Shown here in pieces: positions 14,909-27,475 of a DNA stretch of 64,000 nucleotides. The DNA comes from Beaufortia kweichowensis. Lineage: Eukaryota > Chordata > Actinopteri > Cypriniformes > Gastromyzontidae. Positions within the stretch are counted from its first letter, which is position 1, and each line of letters begins with the position of its first letter. The position numbers and the translations under genes are program-made. The notes under the pieces are model-generated. The model saw nothing but the letters and a program-made list of their open reading frames with translations. It had not been told where the DNA came from and did not search any database. Where the stretch lies: assembly GCA_019155185.1 (NCBI GenBank), contig CM032813.1, positions 1,484,501-1,548,500 of the forward strand, read 5' to 3'.

Positions 14909-16890
14909 ATATCTGAAAAATATACTACAATATATGTCTTTCATTTTCTTTCCCAAACCTGATGTTTTCCTGTTCTCTAAATTTTCATATTTTTTCATCT
15001 TTCATTAGGATCATCCCAGCAGGATCTCTATCCCTGTAAGAACAGAGAGGTAAAGAGCCCCATTTAAGCAGTGCCCATTTCATGTGTAATAATGTCCCTG
15101 CAACGGTTTGTATAAAAAGAAAACAGTATTGACGTGCCACAGAGTGAACGACGGCCTGGTCTATTTTAGCGAGAAATAAAAAAATAAAAGGAATAAGTGA
15201 GACGCTGTCAACATTCTCCCATGACGGCCCTGTCACATCAAGCCTGCATTAACTGACAACATTGCTGTTTTAGAGAAGAGCTATTTCCAACAAGAGCATC
15301 TCTCCAGAGGAGCCTCTTCTTTAAACCGCTGAACAAGTACAAACAGCACAGTTACACACTGTTGAGAACAAGAGAAATGAGAGAGATATATATGATACAG
15401 AGACCTAGTTGTAGAAATAAGAGTCTCACAATTTTCTCTTTTTGTTCTGTGTGTACTGGTACTTCTGTATCAGCTGACAGTGCTAACACAATGTTATGGC
15501 ACTTAACACAACAAAGCGTTGTATTACTGCTCAAATGTGACCTTGTTTGTGAAATCCTAGCTAAAGTCTTTTTTTGTGATTTACTGTTTTATACATAAAA
15601 TCATACATACTACATACTGTAAAGAGCATTCTGTAAAAATATAACCTTCATCTCTTTAATATTGACTACCATGTCAAACCTTGAAATCAGTGTTTAGAAA
15701 GACAAGTTCAGGTATTCTTGATACAATAAAATAAATAATTTCAAATCTGAGTACTGAATATCAAATCGATTAAATAATCCATTATTTACACCAATAAACA
15801 CTTTACTTTTTTAAATCATTTTTATCTCTATGACTACTTTGATGCTCCTGATCTTGGATTTCACAAATGGGCTCACAAATATCCAAAGAGTTCGTGTTAT
15901 GATACATTTAAAGTATGTAGATGAAAACTGGCACAATACGTGAGTAATGATGGCTGTGAATGGCCTAGTGGGCTATTATGAACCACTTAAAAGTAAATGT
16001 ACTTAAACTATTCAAGCCATAAATTGAGCAGACATGATTTTGGACCACATGTCTCGACAAGTGCTATTCAGATCCATTCATGCCATACAGGATTTTGTTC
16101 CAGTCTTGATTTTAAACACCTGCCTTTTCAGGTAATAAGCTAAAATACGGAGTTAAACTCAAGGAACAGATTTTAATACCGCTAAACAGAATCTGAGGAT
16201 TTTTTCACAATTTTGCAATGATTTTGTATGGAAATCTGTGGATTTCAGCAACATTTTTAGACATGGTAAGATGTGTCTGAATGCACCTAGAGCAATATAA
16301 TATGAACAAATAAGAATATTAGGCCTAAAAATAAGACATGCAAGGTTTCAATTCTAGGGTTTCAATTCTGTGGCAATCCGAGGAGCTTCTTTATGGCATT
16401 ACAATCCGCTCTCAAGCAGAATCAGTTAACACGCTTAATGTGTTGTGTTTCTAGGTTTGTTTATTGAACCGATCGATACTTGCTTGAGTCTTTGATGCAC
16501 GTGTAACACAATTGTGATGTTGAGACTCTTGGTTAATGTACTGTGCTGTTAAACTTCTCTAGCAGATGATGGGTGAAAACACTGGTGCAGTGTTGGCAGT
16601 CGTGAGTAATAATGTATTTACAAGTCAGTGCATGTTCACCAGCATTCCTTTCATTCATTATTAAACCAAATGATTCCTAAATAATTCACTCTTTATTTAT
16701 ACTGCTGTTTTTTTCATCTGGTATTTTTGTTTGGTAAGATGACGGCTTTATTTTTAATTGGGTTGTTTTGACCACAAATATAATCAAGAGTTACAAATAC
16801 AGCCAACAATTTTATTTTTATTTTTTGCCAACAAATTTGTGAAAAACTGAAAATGATGTGTAATAAATTACAATCTAGTTTATATTCATG
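14909..16890. other. Noncoding, nothing recognised
   Basis: AT-rich unique DNA. Short overlapping frames at 14985-15598 are random. The string TTTCAATTCTAGGGTTTCAA near 16347 is a local duplication of GGTTTCAATTCT. Confidence 0.3.
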
Positions 16891-17137
16891 TTTAACCTGA
16901 TAACTGTCAAAGCAAAAATTGAGTATACACATGAAAATGCATGTGAACGAGAATTTATTTCTAGATATTAAACATTTTTTAAGGTCTTTTAAGCAATTTT
17001 TTCATTTGAGGCATTTTCTAAATTACAGGACCATTTTGTTAAATTATTATTTTTGTTTATGGTTATTATTATAAAAATTTGTCAAATATTTCATCTTAAG
17101 TCCTTTCCATCAATTTTTAGTTTGTCATGATTAGATT
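16891..17137 (+). repeat. Unnamed dispersed repeat, copy A (partner at 27241)
   Basis: It begins TTTAACCTGATAACTGTCA and ends CCTTTCCATCAATTTTTAG followed by TTTGTCATGATTAGATT. The same two landmarks, in the same order and about the same distance apart (about 235-245 bp), occur at 27241-27475. The interior is AT-rich and strongly diverged. This is an old interspersed family, or a segmental duplication of about 250 bp; I do not know a name for it. Confidence 0.6.
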
Positions 17138-17640
17138 AAAATTTAGCTATGAAATATTAAAGTGAATAGGGAAATAACAGTTAACAGTTTAATCTTTATG
17201 TTTGGATTTCAATCTATATTTATGTTTATTCTTTAATTTAATTTATAATTTATAATATGCACTTTTGCATATTAGATGTAGTTCTCCAAAGTACACCTTC
17301 ATACGTCTTAAATACAAACTGATGTGTATTCGGTTGTTATTAGACACACTCAGAAACCAGCAGTAAACAGAAATAAATCGCTTTAATCGCCGCTTTCACA
17401 AGTGTTAATTTTACTGCGATCATCATCTCTATTCTTATTTGATTAATTGTGAAGCCTCATGCTGTTAAGTCTGAAGTAAAATGTTAAAAATGTGTCTTTT
17501 TTTTAAATCATCAAGACATCTTACATTATCTATTTCAGTCTTCATAAACCCAAGCAGTAATTGCATATTCAAATCTTGTTAAGACGTTTATCTGATTTCA
17601 CGTCTTTTTCTGTTGTTTTGTTTCAAACCCGTGTACCCAG
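17138..17640. other. Noncoding upstream of candidate exon
   Basis: AT-rich DNA ending in a pyrimidine-rich tract (CGTCTTTTTCTGTTGTTTTG) and the acceptor CCCAG at 17636-17640. This would be the 3' end of an intron if the next exon is real. Confidence 0.3.
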
Positions 17641-17721
17641 ATGAACCCCCGAGATACGAGGGATTATCACTCGCTATCAGATGAAGAACAACGGCGACAC
17701 GAAAACCCTTCAGATAAAACG
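17641..17721 (+). CDS. Candidate phase-0 exon (81 bp, 27 codons), gene unknown
   Basis: Acceptor GTGTACCCAG (AG at 17639-17640) is preceded by a T-rich tract. Donor ACG|GTAAGC lies at 17722. Exactly 27 codons lie between them, open in one frame only. It begins with ATG, so it could also be a start-containing alternative exon. The peptide is very polar and charged: MNPRDTRDYHSLSDEEQRR, then an HENPSDKT end. That composition suits a disordered or cytoplasmic segment and a small cassette exon. CpG-bearing codons (CGA, ACG, TCG, CGG, CGA) are more frequent than in the flanks. I recognise no family. It lies on the same strand and in the same phase as the candidate at 251-325. Confidence 0.35.
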
Positions 17722-18429
17722 GTAAGCCCCACACGACCAAAAAAAACTTCACGTCATTATAAACGCTTCAGAATTGAACATTCTGATCTTTACAACATCT
17801 TTGGCAATCTGTCGTTCTGCTGTAAACACAAACCTCTCATCACTTTGGATTTATGTTTTCAGGTCAGTTGTGAACATGCTTGATTTGAGCTCAATCTGTT
17901 ATGTTGGACCTTTGACCCCCGTCCTGCTTCACGTGTTAGGGTGGATGAAGATGCTTCATCAGACACCGTCTCGCGTGACCCTGTTTTGAAATCAGTCTAA
18001 ATCAACAGACGTAATCTCCTCGCTAGCCTTGGTGTTTTGTAAAATTGGAGCGTAACAGGCTTTTCTGTTAATACCCTGTGAGAACGTTGTCTCTTGTTTT
18101 GGAAGTGGCGCCAAAGTTTTAATAAGATATCATTGATGTTATTCAATCCGTTGGGTCGTTTGGATCCTGTTTTATTTTTATTGGACTCATTCCAGGTAAA
18201 TAAGTGCAGACAAAAATCAAATGAGCATTTACTTTATCTGTATCCCCTAAAGACAAAATATTTTTACAAATTTCTCTTTACAACACGACGACATACAAAA
18301 CAACCCAGTTGACGCTGTCCATATTCTTCTGTCAGACTAAACGCATTCAGTTGAGTTTTCACATTCGTCTGGGTTGTTTTGCCTTTTTTTACACCACTTA
18401 ATTTTTTCCTGTTGCCACCCGTAGTCTTC
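17722..18429. other. Noncoding, downstream of candidate exon
   Basis: No repeat or gene recognised. A CCAG|GTAAAT string near 18195 resembles a donor but lacks an upstream open exon. Confidence 0.3.
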
Positions 18430-18890
18430 TGGGACTCTGCCACATATGCTCCCAAATAGATTTTAATTACGATCGCACCGTGTGCTTTGTCTGGGCACTG
18501 TGATTAATAATGAAGGAATCAGGGTCTAATTGTTCGTGCGGGCGGATGAGCATGCCAGAGATGGAAGAGGGGTAGTGGGAGGTTGTTGTCCGCAGTGACC
18601 GGTATCCCAGGAGGCTCCACTTGGCATCATGTTCTCGTGGAAATTGGATTTGTTAGTCGTCGGCGGCTGTACGCCATAGAAAAGTGCGGCTGCTTCCCTC
18701 CCCAAGAGCTGGCAAATCAAGTTTTCATCAGCAGGAAAGGATGTAGTCGCACCATCCTCTCAAAAATCCTTTCATGTATTTACTTAGAAATGTGGGCGGG
18801 GTGTCTGTGTTTCTGGGACGATGAGCTCTCACGTGGAGTAATTACTGGAGTGTTTCTGATCCGTGTACTTGGGAGAAGCTGAAATGTCAT
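18430..18890. promoter_or_regulatory. Candidate conserved noncoding block
   Basis: Unique, balanced-composition sequence with many CpGs, including TTTTAATTACGATCGCACCG (18461 on) and CGTCGGCGGCTGTACGCC (18659 on). Homeodomain-type cores (TAATTA near 18463, GTGATTAATAATG near 18501) sit beside it. Short ORFs cross it on both strands without a coherent protein. It has the texture of a developmental enhancer; conservation cannot be judged from this sequence alone. Confidence 0.3.
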
Positions 18891-20619
18891 TCACGTATAC
18901 GACCACCTGCACAGCATGCCAACTTGTGCTTGTTGAACATTCAATGTTCAAACCATAGACATTAATAGAGAGTTGATATAACAGCTTTTACTTATTTGAA
19001 AGATTTTTTTCTTGATGCTAAAACTTGGATGCAGGAATTTGTAATTATAGGTCACAGAAGTTTCAATTTCCTACAGCAGTACACACAGTGCAGGTTTTTG
19101 TGCCTTTGTATTTTTTTAAAAGCCTGAAAAGTAATGCATATCTCTTCATGCTTCTAAGGGTGCCAAAGAACAGTCCAATAGTGTTTCTATCAATACATTT
19201 ATATCGGATCTCATCTGAATATAACCATTTAACTCACTTTATACATCTAGCTATTCAAAGTCCATATTCCTTGCATGTGTGTTTACAGAAAAAGACTCAA
19301 AACATTACCAGACATATCATTGACTCCCAGGGCTGATAAAGAATGATGCGTTCACAAAGGGTTAGAAAGAAAACAAACATCTTCATTATCCATGTCAAAG
19401 ACTTGAATATAGAATATAGAATGAAAAAGAAAATGTAAAATCTGTAACAGATGGTTTGGGCACAACACTCAAAACACACAGTGTGATACAGAGAGAGATT
19501 GTAATTAGATGAGGGAGATAAATAAAACCTTTTTCTCAGATGACGGCGATTCTTGACTCCATCGTCCCAGAATTCTGCCATACCTCTTAAAAGAAATAAA
19601 GGGGAATAATGGACAGATGCTGATGGACTCGCAGTGTACACTACAGTCTCCAGGCTCACATAGTCTCCAACAGCAATATTTTAATAATTCACACAAAAAA
19701 AATGCGGTCTGGCCATCTGGAATTTTGTTATGAAGATAAAGATTAGCATTGTGGTTATTTTTACAGCAAGTCGTGAGTGTATATTAGCATTATTTTTTGT
19801 GTCTGATTTGGACCCAAAATGCTATCAAAGACAAAAAACTGCATTTGTGATCTATTTGGTTTGGTTAGGAATAGCTCTACCAACTTATGTCATGACAACA
19901 TTTTTAATAAAATGAAGAGACATAAAATGTTGCTTAATATTCCACACCATCACTTCTTAGTTTTCTTTCTTCTGTAGTGTGAGGATGGTGTCTCATGAGA
20001 GCTGTGTTCTTCTAGAAGGTCTTAGCATGTCTCTGCATGTCTTTGCACATTTGTGTTAAGATTTAATAAAGAGTTGTCATTGGAGGAGTTGTGATATTGC
20101 AGCAACATCTCACTTCACCACTGCCATGCTGAACCTGTTTACTTGACAGAAATCATCATCCTACATATGGCTTCTGATGGTATTTGTATGTACAATTTCA
20201 GGTTTTGTTAGTTTAACGCTGCTGATGGATGAACGTGGTACGACAGATATAGACCTTGAGTGCTGTTTTGTGTTTTTAGACGGGAATAAAACAGATGAGT
20301 CCTTGTGCATTTAAAGACCCATGAAATATAAATTGGACATCTGTGGCTTTATTTGATGCTTGAGGTCACATGCAAGATAGTGTTCTTTAGAGCTAACAAA
20401 ATTGCTTTCCAGAAGACTCCAAAACATCACGGCAATGGCAAGTAGTGTTCTATGGTTGGTGATTAGTAAATGTTAAAAAGAAGGATGAAGAAATTTCGAT
20501 CTATGCTGGACTCTTATTGGCTGATTGAATTTGTCCGTGAATCCAAGCAATGCTGCAATTGTTCTGTACCAGTCTCCTTCACCATGTGTATTTGTAGGCC
20601 CTCGGTGGGTCTCATAATA
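18891..20619. other. Noncoding; possible MITE end at 20311
   Basis: An ORF at 19730-19915 ends at an AATAAA-like string but has no recognisable domain. At 20311 TTAAAGACCCATGAAATATA resembles the start of a short cyprinid element, but I could not find a matching inverted end, so it is not called. The rest is unremarkable. Confidence 0.3.
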
Positions 20620-20890
20620 ACTAATTAAACCATCCTTTGACCTTCCAAATACTACAGCACACAGTGAAATTTGATCATAAGTCTGACGCTAACCCCCTAT
20701 GTCCAAAAGTCCATTAATTACCCCGCAGCTTTTCTCCCCAGCCCAGAGGAAGGTGACATAGTTTAGCTCTCCTGCTAGGCCCCACGTTTGAATTAAGTCT
20801 TTGGGAAGACCTTGCAGATCCCTCTCGCCATATTGCAATTAATCAAACAGCGTTAATTATCTCATTATAAACCAGAGATGGATGCCTACG
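20620..20890. promoter_or_regulatory. Candidate conserved noncoding element with homeodomain-site cluster
   Basis: A unique segment with several homeodomain cores in close spacing: TTAATTA at 20714-20720, ATTGCAATTAATCA at 20832-20845 and GTTAATTAT at 20852-20860. GC-balanced stretches lie between them. No open frame makes sense of it. The site density is seen directly; enhancer function is inference. Confidence 0.35.
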
Positions 20891-23800
20891 CCACCATGGA
20901 GGGTGAGAGGAAAGAAAGAGAGACACGGGGGGGCTTGAGCGTGTACAAGAGAGAGAGAGTGAGAGATGGAAGAACAAGACCCATTTGTATACCCGTGTTA
21001 CTCGTGTCCAGAGATGAAGTGATGTCATCAAGACAGACAGATTGATCTGCTTCTCTAGTTTTATCGGCACGAGCCGCGAGAGATCCCTCATCATCATCCT
21101 CACAGCGTGCTCTCGTTTTCCTCTCTCGTGCTTCTCCAGCACAGCTGGCCCGCACCACATGCTCGCTCGTTCACATAGAGGATTAGACTCGGTGTAAATG
21201 TGTCTCAACTGGCCTGGACTCTCACACAGATCCTGCTTTGCCTGGAGGAAAGAAATATCACAAATGAGATATCTTTATCATCTTCATTTTTCTCTCTGAG
21301 ATAGCACTGACTTCTGTCCCATACTTTTGGGATTTTTCACTAGAGGAAAACTTCTGACATTATTTTATAACAGTTCATTCGTTCCACATAAGAATATGAA
21401 AGGTTCTGGTAGCTTTATAATTTCATTTTTCAATGGGGAGAAGCTAATTACTCTGACATGGTTTCATTACCGGCATCTTTGTGCTATCAGTTCTCTTTCG
21501 ATTACTCTCTAATCTGCACCAAGAACCTGAAGAAAAGGTTTTACAGCAGTTGCTAGTGGAGGCTTAATCCCTCTTAAACATCTTTAATGTCTTCTCAAGT
21601 GGGACTTTCTCAGGAGGAAAAGACGAGTACTTTTCTGTTAATCTGTAAATCAGCTTTGCAGTGAAGGACTGTGGCTTGTGGCTTTGGGTAGAGAGAGACT
21701 GTCTCGCACCTCTCGAGAGGTGTCTTAACTTTTTTTATTATCTCTTTGCTCACTTTTACATACAGTAAACGTACGGGCACAAATGTAAAGAATGTTAATA
21801 TCTGCAGATGAAGCCTTAATGGGGCCATGTCAAGAGAAATTCAATTCTCCTTGATCTTTAAAGATAAAAGAGTATTGTAACTTTCAGAGATCAAACTCTT
21901 CTCAGGATAAATACTTTTATTATTTATTATTTATAACCCTTAAAGAATCGACTATATAGGAGAAAAACATTTTACATGAAAAAGTTTTTAAAACAGCCTT
22001 TTTGATTTCTCAGTGTATGATACTAATGATAATATACAAACATATTGTGTGTGGTTGTGCCCATGTACTTGTTTTTTTTTTTAATAAACTGTATCTTGTT
22101 TTCAGTGACCTTTGAAGATAAAGTGGGATTGTGTGTCACTTCAGGAGATTCTGAAACTAAAGTATAAGCTCTCGCTCCTAAATAACAGAACACATATTTT
22201 TCTTCCCAATAGACGTTTTTATCTATTCTTAGTTTTATGAAGAACTAAAATCTTCACAATCATTGAAAACAATGTATAGTATGCCTAAAACCCTGAAACT
22301 CCACTAATAAATGATGTCATTTGTTGCAGGTTGATGGATTATTCTGGTGAAATGGTTGGGTTAGTTTTGCAGTGAATCAGTATTCTGACAGAAGAGATGC
22401 ATTTTGACAGGTGAGGATGGAGAACTTCTGCTCGGGGTCTCACGGCGGTGTACGCCACCACAGTTGTCAGTCATCACTGATGTAACAACCATGAAACACA
22501 TTTGTTACCCTTCCCTCACTCTTTCCATCAGACAGCAAACAGACAAGCACAGAACTGCACACATCAAGGGTGAAAGCCGTACTGTACATCAATGCTGAGC
22601 ACGTTCCAAAGGTTCTAGCAATACTAAGCAAAAAAGGCTTTGGACATTGTGTCATGCTAGTACCATGTTTTTGGAAATGGATCGTGGTAGTAATATGTTT
22701 TTATAGACACGCACAACACAATCTTATTTTAACTATTTTATGAAGAAAATTTTTACGATGTAATGTGTTTGTTTTAGTGTGATCTGCTTTTGTGATGGTT
22801 ATGGGTTGTAATGGGTGTGAAGTTATGGGTTGGGCTTTATCATCACGTTTTTAATATTCACACATTGTGTATAATTTAGATTGCATGAATATATACACAA
22901 TTTATACAAACGATTACGATTCAGGTACGTACTACAGTATGTGTTATAGCCTTACAATGTAAATATCATGCTATATGAATATGATAATTCAGTGTAATGG
23001 TTTCACAGTAGTATCACCACAGCCCTTGTGAATCAAACTGTATGTGAACTGCATATTTTACAGCACAATTAAGCATGTAAAACACAGCACAGCATTCTTG
23101 GCTAATAGACACTCATTATACTAAAGAGTTACTTAACGCACCTTTTGTTTTTTTATATGCCCGGGATCTAAAATGAGCACTTGCCAAGTGCAAAATGCAA
23201 TAAAATAAATAAATGCATTTACAGGGCATTTGGCTGTTAAGTTTATTAGAAACGAAACCATGACACATTGTTTAAATAGCAAGAACGGTAGTCTGACCCT
23301 TGTAAAGTGCTTTACTAAACTGACTGTCTAATAAGGATACAAGTGTTGATGTTCACACACGGTTCTCCTGAGATGAACCTGATAATTGATTGTTGTGACT
23401 TCCTTTTTATAGAAATGAATGTGATGAAAGATGTGGCCAGCCTCCACCCTTCATCCCCAGGCAGACGTACACACGGACAGTGAAAATCTTACTTAATAAT
23501 AATTTTTCATACTATAATATTCCACCATTATTATTTTACTGTAGTTGGTTAGATGACTGTAATGTGACGGTTCACCAGTTCAGAGATTTCAAATGAACTC
23601 TTGGTTTGGTCAATTAACACCCTGCCATGCAGACTTATCATCATCTTCATAATTCACAGCAGTTATGAATTTCTTCATGTTCTCTAAGCCCCTGCAGAGC
23701 TCTTCTCTCAGTGCTCGTCCCTGGAGGACCAGAGAGAAGGGCGAACAGGAGGCTTTGAAACATGCTTCTATTTATGCATTTCACTCTTTAATGTGGGAAG

Positions 23801-25959
23801 GACAGAGCGAGAAAAGACGCCGGAAAAAAGGCAAGTGACAAAACGCCACAACAAAGCCAAATAGTGAAGGCGTTTAAATGGCTTTGACCCGTCAGACTGT
23901 TCCCTGCACGTGTCTGTAAAGTTTTCATGCACATTTAATTATGGAAAGATTCATGTGCACAGAAAAATATGATCCTCAGCACAAGTATATGTAGGAGAAC
24001 TAAATGTGAATGTTCGTACTGAAGTGGCTTTGCATTAAAAAAGCTTAAGGGAATACATTAATTCCTCTAATTGTGCTTTTTGCTGTGATTTATTATGTTT
24101 CAACACTCTATTCACTAAAGAAATTGTGCAAATCAGGTACCAGCGAACACGTTGGAAGAATCTGTGCAGAATGCAATTAGCATTTTACCAGCTGTGGAGG
24201 ATTAAGCAGACTGGCATACATTACTGAAGAATGGCAATCCAGGTATGTGAATGCACTAAAATACTAAAGTATTGTTTTTATACTGTGTGTCTGAATATAT
24301 ATGTAGAGTTATAGCGTTCATTTATCATTTGATCATTGTTTGATGAATACCTGCATCTATGATCAAAAGAAATTAAACATTGAATTTTCATTTTTATTGT
24401 AGTGTTTACTGTAGTGCAAATCGAGTTTTGTCAATAATCTATAAGGACAATGACTTAAATAATCAACTAGATAAAAGTAAAAGTTTTCGTAGCAGTTTTG
24501 AAATGTTTTCAGGAATGTGTCTCTTCAGATTTTCAAGCCAAGAAAAGAGCCTGAATACATTTCTGTCCTGCGTGAATTATGCCTCGGCCAGCTGTCTTCC
24601 ATTCGTCAGGTACACCAAGCATGCAGCAGGTAATTGAGCGTGAAGGTGGATAACCAAAAGGAATTCTGGGTACGAGCCCTTGCCATATTTACTGTCCGTT
24701 TTCACCTGGCCATAACCACCTGTTTATTCTTCCTTGTCCAAACATAATTGTTCACTCCCACCTGTTTATTCTTGTCTATTATTCTCACCTGTCTGGTGTT
24801 AACTTGTCGGTATTCATTCATTCTCTTCCGTCCTGTCCATATCTCACCTGTTCTTCATACCACAGTGTCCAAAGCTCAATCAATGCAATTCACTTCTGAG
24901 GAAATCCTGTTGAGAATAAAACTCTCACTATATAACAGCACTCGAGTTTCTGTGGGGTTCTGCGCTGCTCGCTAGACCTCTCCAGACTCTTCAGAAATCT
25001 CGCTGTGATTGCCTCTTACAGCCATACCAGAGCTTATTTAATCAAACAAAACAGCCACCTAAAAATAGACGCCAAGGTCGAACGCACAAACTTCCACGGC
25101 TTTAAAAACCTCAGCTTCCTTTTGAACGAAAAAACATTAGTCTGAATGGCCGAGTGTAAATCACAACAGTATTATACCGGTAAACGGGGCAGGATTGGTT
25201 TGGCTCAGATGTTGCTCTTTTATAGCTCAGGAGATCTGATGGAAGTCTCATTTGGGTAACAACTTCGTCTCAGATGCTTAGGAGAAGTATAGAAACAAAT
25301 GAGACAATTATTAAACTACATGAAGAATATGAAGGTGTAAAATAAATGTAGATTGGTGAGGTAAAATAATCAGGACTTGAGTACATTTGATGAGAATTGA
25401 GAAAGTTTATATTGAAATCTTCCATAATATTGACTTTTCATGCCAGTCTTGACAAATCTAAGTTGAGTTTGTGTCATTGTTGAGATCTCTTCTGAAACTC
25501 TAATGACAGAGACGTTTGTGAGATTTCTGACTCTTTTTCTCAGGAGAAATATCTGAGACATCTTTCTTATTGGTTCTGTTGGATTTAGATGAAAACAAAT
25601 AATAAGCAATGTGTCAGAAACATGAAATGTGTTTGTTCAGCTATGTTTTTTGTTTGTATTAAGTGTGAGAAGTTGCGAGTTTAAAATTCTCTTAAAATTA
25701 CTTGTGAATACATTTATGAAAATTGATAGATTTTTATGAACACTAGGTGAACTGTAGGAACTAAGGCAAAGTCTAACAGTGATTTAGTATTTAAATAATT
25801 TTATATAAAGCAAATAGAAAAAGCTTCACTTCAGATTTACTTTAGATTTGTGATGTGGAGAACCTCACAGTCTGTCAGAGAACTCGATATGGTGAATGAT
25901 TTTTAAGCACACAGAAACAGTCAGAGTCCGTCGTTGGAAAGAGCCGACAGTGTCTCCGA
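20891..25959. other. Noncoding, gene-free 5 kb
   Basis: No transposon with clear ends, RNA gene or exon. Short GA-rich patches occur at 20917-20970. 23420-23900 is balanced in composition and may contain short regulatory blocks. The region 24660-25000 is pyrimidine-rich. A CCAG|GTATGT string near 24249 looks like a splice donor but follows no convincing exon. Confidence 0.3.
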
Positions 25960-26470
25960 GGGTCCATATTAGTACCGTGAGCCATGACGTCCCGGGCCGG
26001 CCTCGGATACCGCCGAGACTCCGTGGAGAGCTTATGTAGATCCTTTCCTTTAGCACTGAAGGATGCTGGGGTTTCTCTCCAATCATCTCGCAGAGAAACA
26101 ACCCTTCTGGCTTCTTTTTGTGGGATGATGGCGAGACTAATAAAGGCCTACCCAGATGTCCTGAGCTCAGTGCTTCTCTAATCCTCTTTTCCCTTCGCTC
26201 TCTTCCCATTCATTCCCTATTTTCTCTCGTCCCCTGGTGAAAATAAGCCCTGCGCTCACGGCGTCCTGGTCGAAACTCACCCCGCATGGTGAGAGATCCC
26301 TGCTCGGCTTGACGGGTTGAAGAAGATTAGCTCTGTGATAATGCAGCGAGTCACATCTTTCTGTTTAGTCCACAGGTGATTGCAGAAGTTGATGGATTAT
26401 CTTTATAAAGCCGCATCAATCAATAAAGCCAGTGGAGATTCACTCCATTTCAATAGAGTAGGTGTGATTT
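25960..26470. promoter_or_regulatory. Candidate conserved noncoding block with PBX/HOX-like motif
   Basis: Starts with a CpG-dense patch (CCCGGGCCGGCCTCGGATAC from 25991) and continues as unique balanced sequence. It contains ATCAATCA and CAATAAA overlapping at 26415-26427, which resemble composite PBX-HOX and CDX sites. Opposite-strand ORFs (25865-26209 - and 25984-26181 +) overlap and carry no domain. Function is inferred from texture and motifs only. Confidence 0.3.
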
Positions 26471-26705
26471 AGCACCGTAGGATTACAGGTTTATGAGACA
26501 AAACAAAGAAATGAATTGCTTTGCACACAGGTGTTTGTTCAGCTACTATAAGGGCCTTGTAAACTTCTAAAGAATAAACTTTACTTGTTTACTAGCAATT
26601 GATCGGAAAAATGATGCACATTAAATTCTTGTGTGATATTCTTGTGTTTTGATTAAACTTGTACAGTGACACACGACATGTGTTCAGGTTTGATTGATAC
26701 AGCTG

Positions 26706-27098
26706 TTACAATGTAAACATTACTGTCAAAGTTTTGTTTTCTGATGTAGCAAAGTGGCCTCCAAAATCATGAAATCTTACTTCCTTGAAAGTGAGCAATG
26801 AGTGCTGTTCCAGAATAGAACAAATATTGCAGTCATACGTTTTCATCGCTGTGCCTGTCAAACGGCTGGTTTGATAGGAGACGGCAGTACGTGGGATGCG
26901 TGTCAGATGAATTGCAGAGGCCAAACGAATAGCAGAATCGCCTGTGTCAGGAGCAAAACCTGCGCTGTCAGTTACTTCCACATTAAAGCATATTTGGTGT
27001 GCTTGTAGCAACAATGCAGGAAATGTGATTACGTTTGACAGGTCGATTGATGGTACTGTACAGAGGCGCGGTTCCAAAAATCTGTGTCCGTCAGCCAT
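26706..27098 (-). other. Longest non-repeat ORF (130 codons), unsupported
   Basis: An uninterrupted minus-strand frame begins MADGHRFLEPRLC and ends in KTLTVMFTL. It contains no transmembrane segment, Cys/His cluster or other motif I recognise, and no splice structure. Overlapping + strand frames are also open. Its length is near the upper end of what random frames reach in this window. It could be an old dispersed repeat; I cannot support a gene. Confidence 0.2.
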
Positions 27099-27240
27099 TT
27101 TTACATGTAAAAAGTCTGTTTTAATCTGTGAGACAGATTGTTTTTAGAAACAAACAGCAAGATTATGAAATAATGAAGAGAAATTTATGTTGTGACCTTG
27201 AACCACTTAGTTTAGGCACTTCAGGGTTTCTCTTATTTAT

Positions 27241-27475
27241 TTAACCTGATAACTGTCACTGGACATATTAAACATCCAAATATCCAAAACTACAATTTTT
27301 TGAATTGTAAATATTTTAATAATTTTTTATCTGTTTTATTTTTAATATAATATTGCATTTTTATGTAATGTATTAACATTACATTTTTTAGGTTATGTTT
27401 ATTGTTTATATGAATAAATATTTATTCTTGAGTCTTAGACCTTTCCATCAATATATAGTTTGTCATGATTAGATT
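27241..27475 (+). repeat. Unnamed dispersed repeat, copy B (partner at 16891)
   Basis: Begins TTAACCTGATAACTGTCA and ends CTTTCCATCAATATATAG followed by TTTGTCATGATTAGATT, matching copy A at both ends. The interior is almost pure A/T and barely alignable, so the pair is old. Confidence 0.6.

Noticed and set aside
19730..19915. 61-codon hydrophobic ORF ending at an AATAAA-like string
   Set aside because: Chance-length frame in AT-rich DNA with no similarity; the AATAAA overlaps the stop region by chance composition.
20311..20630. Possible MITE beginning TTAAAGACCCATGAAATATA
   Set aside because: No inverted counterpart found downstream; boundaries cannot be supported.
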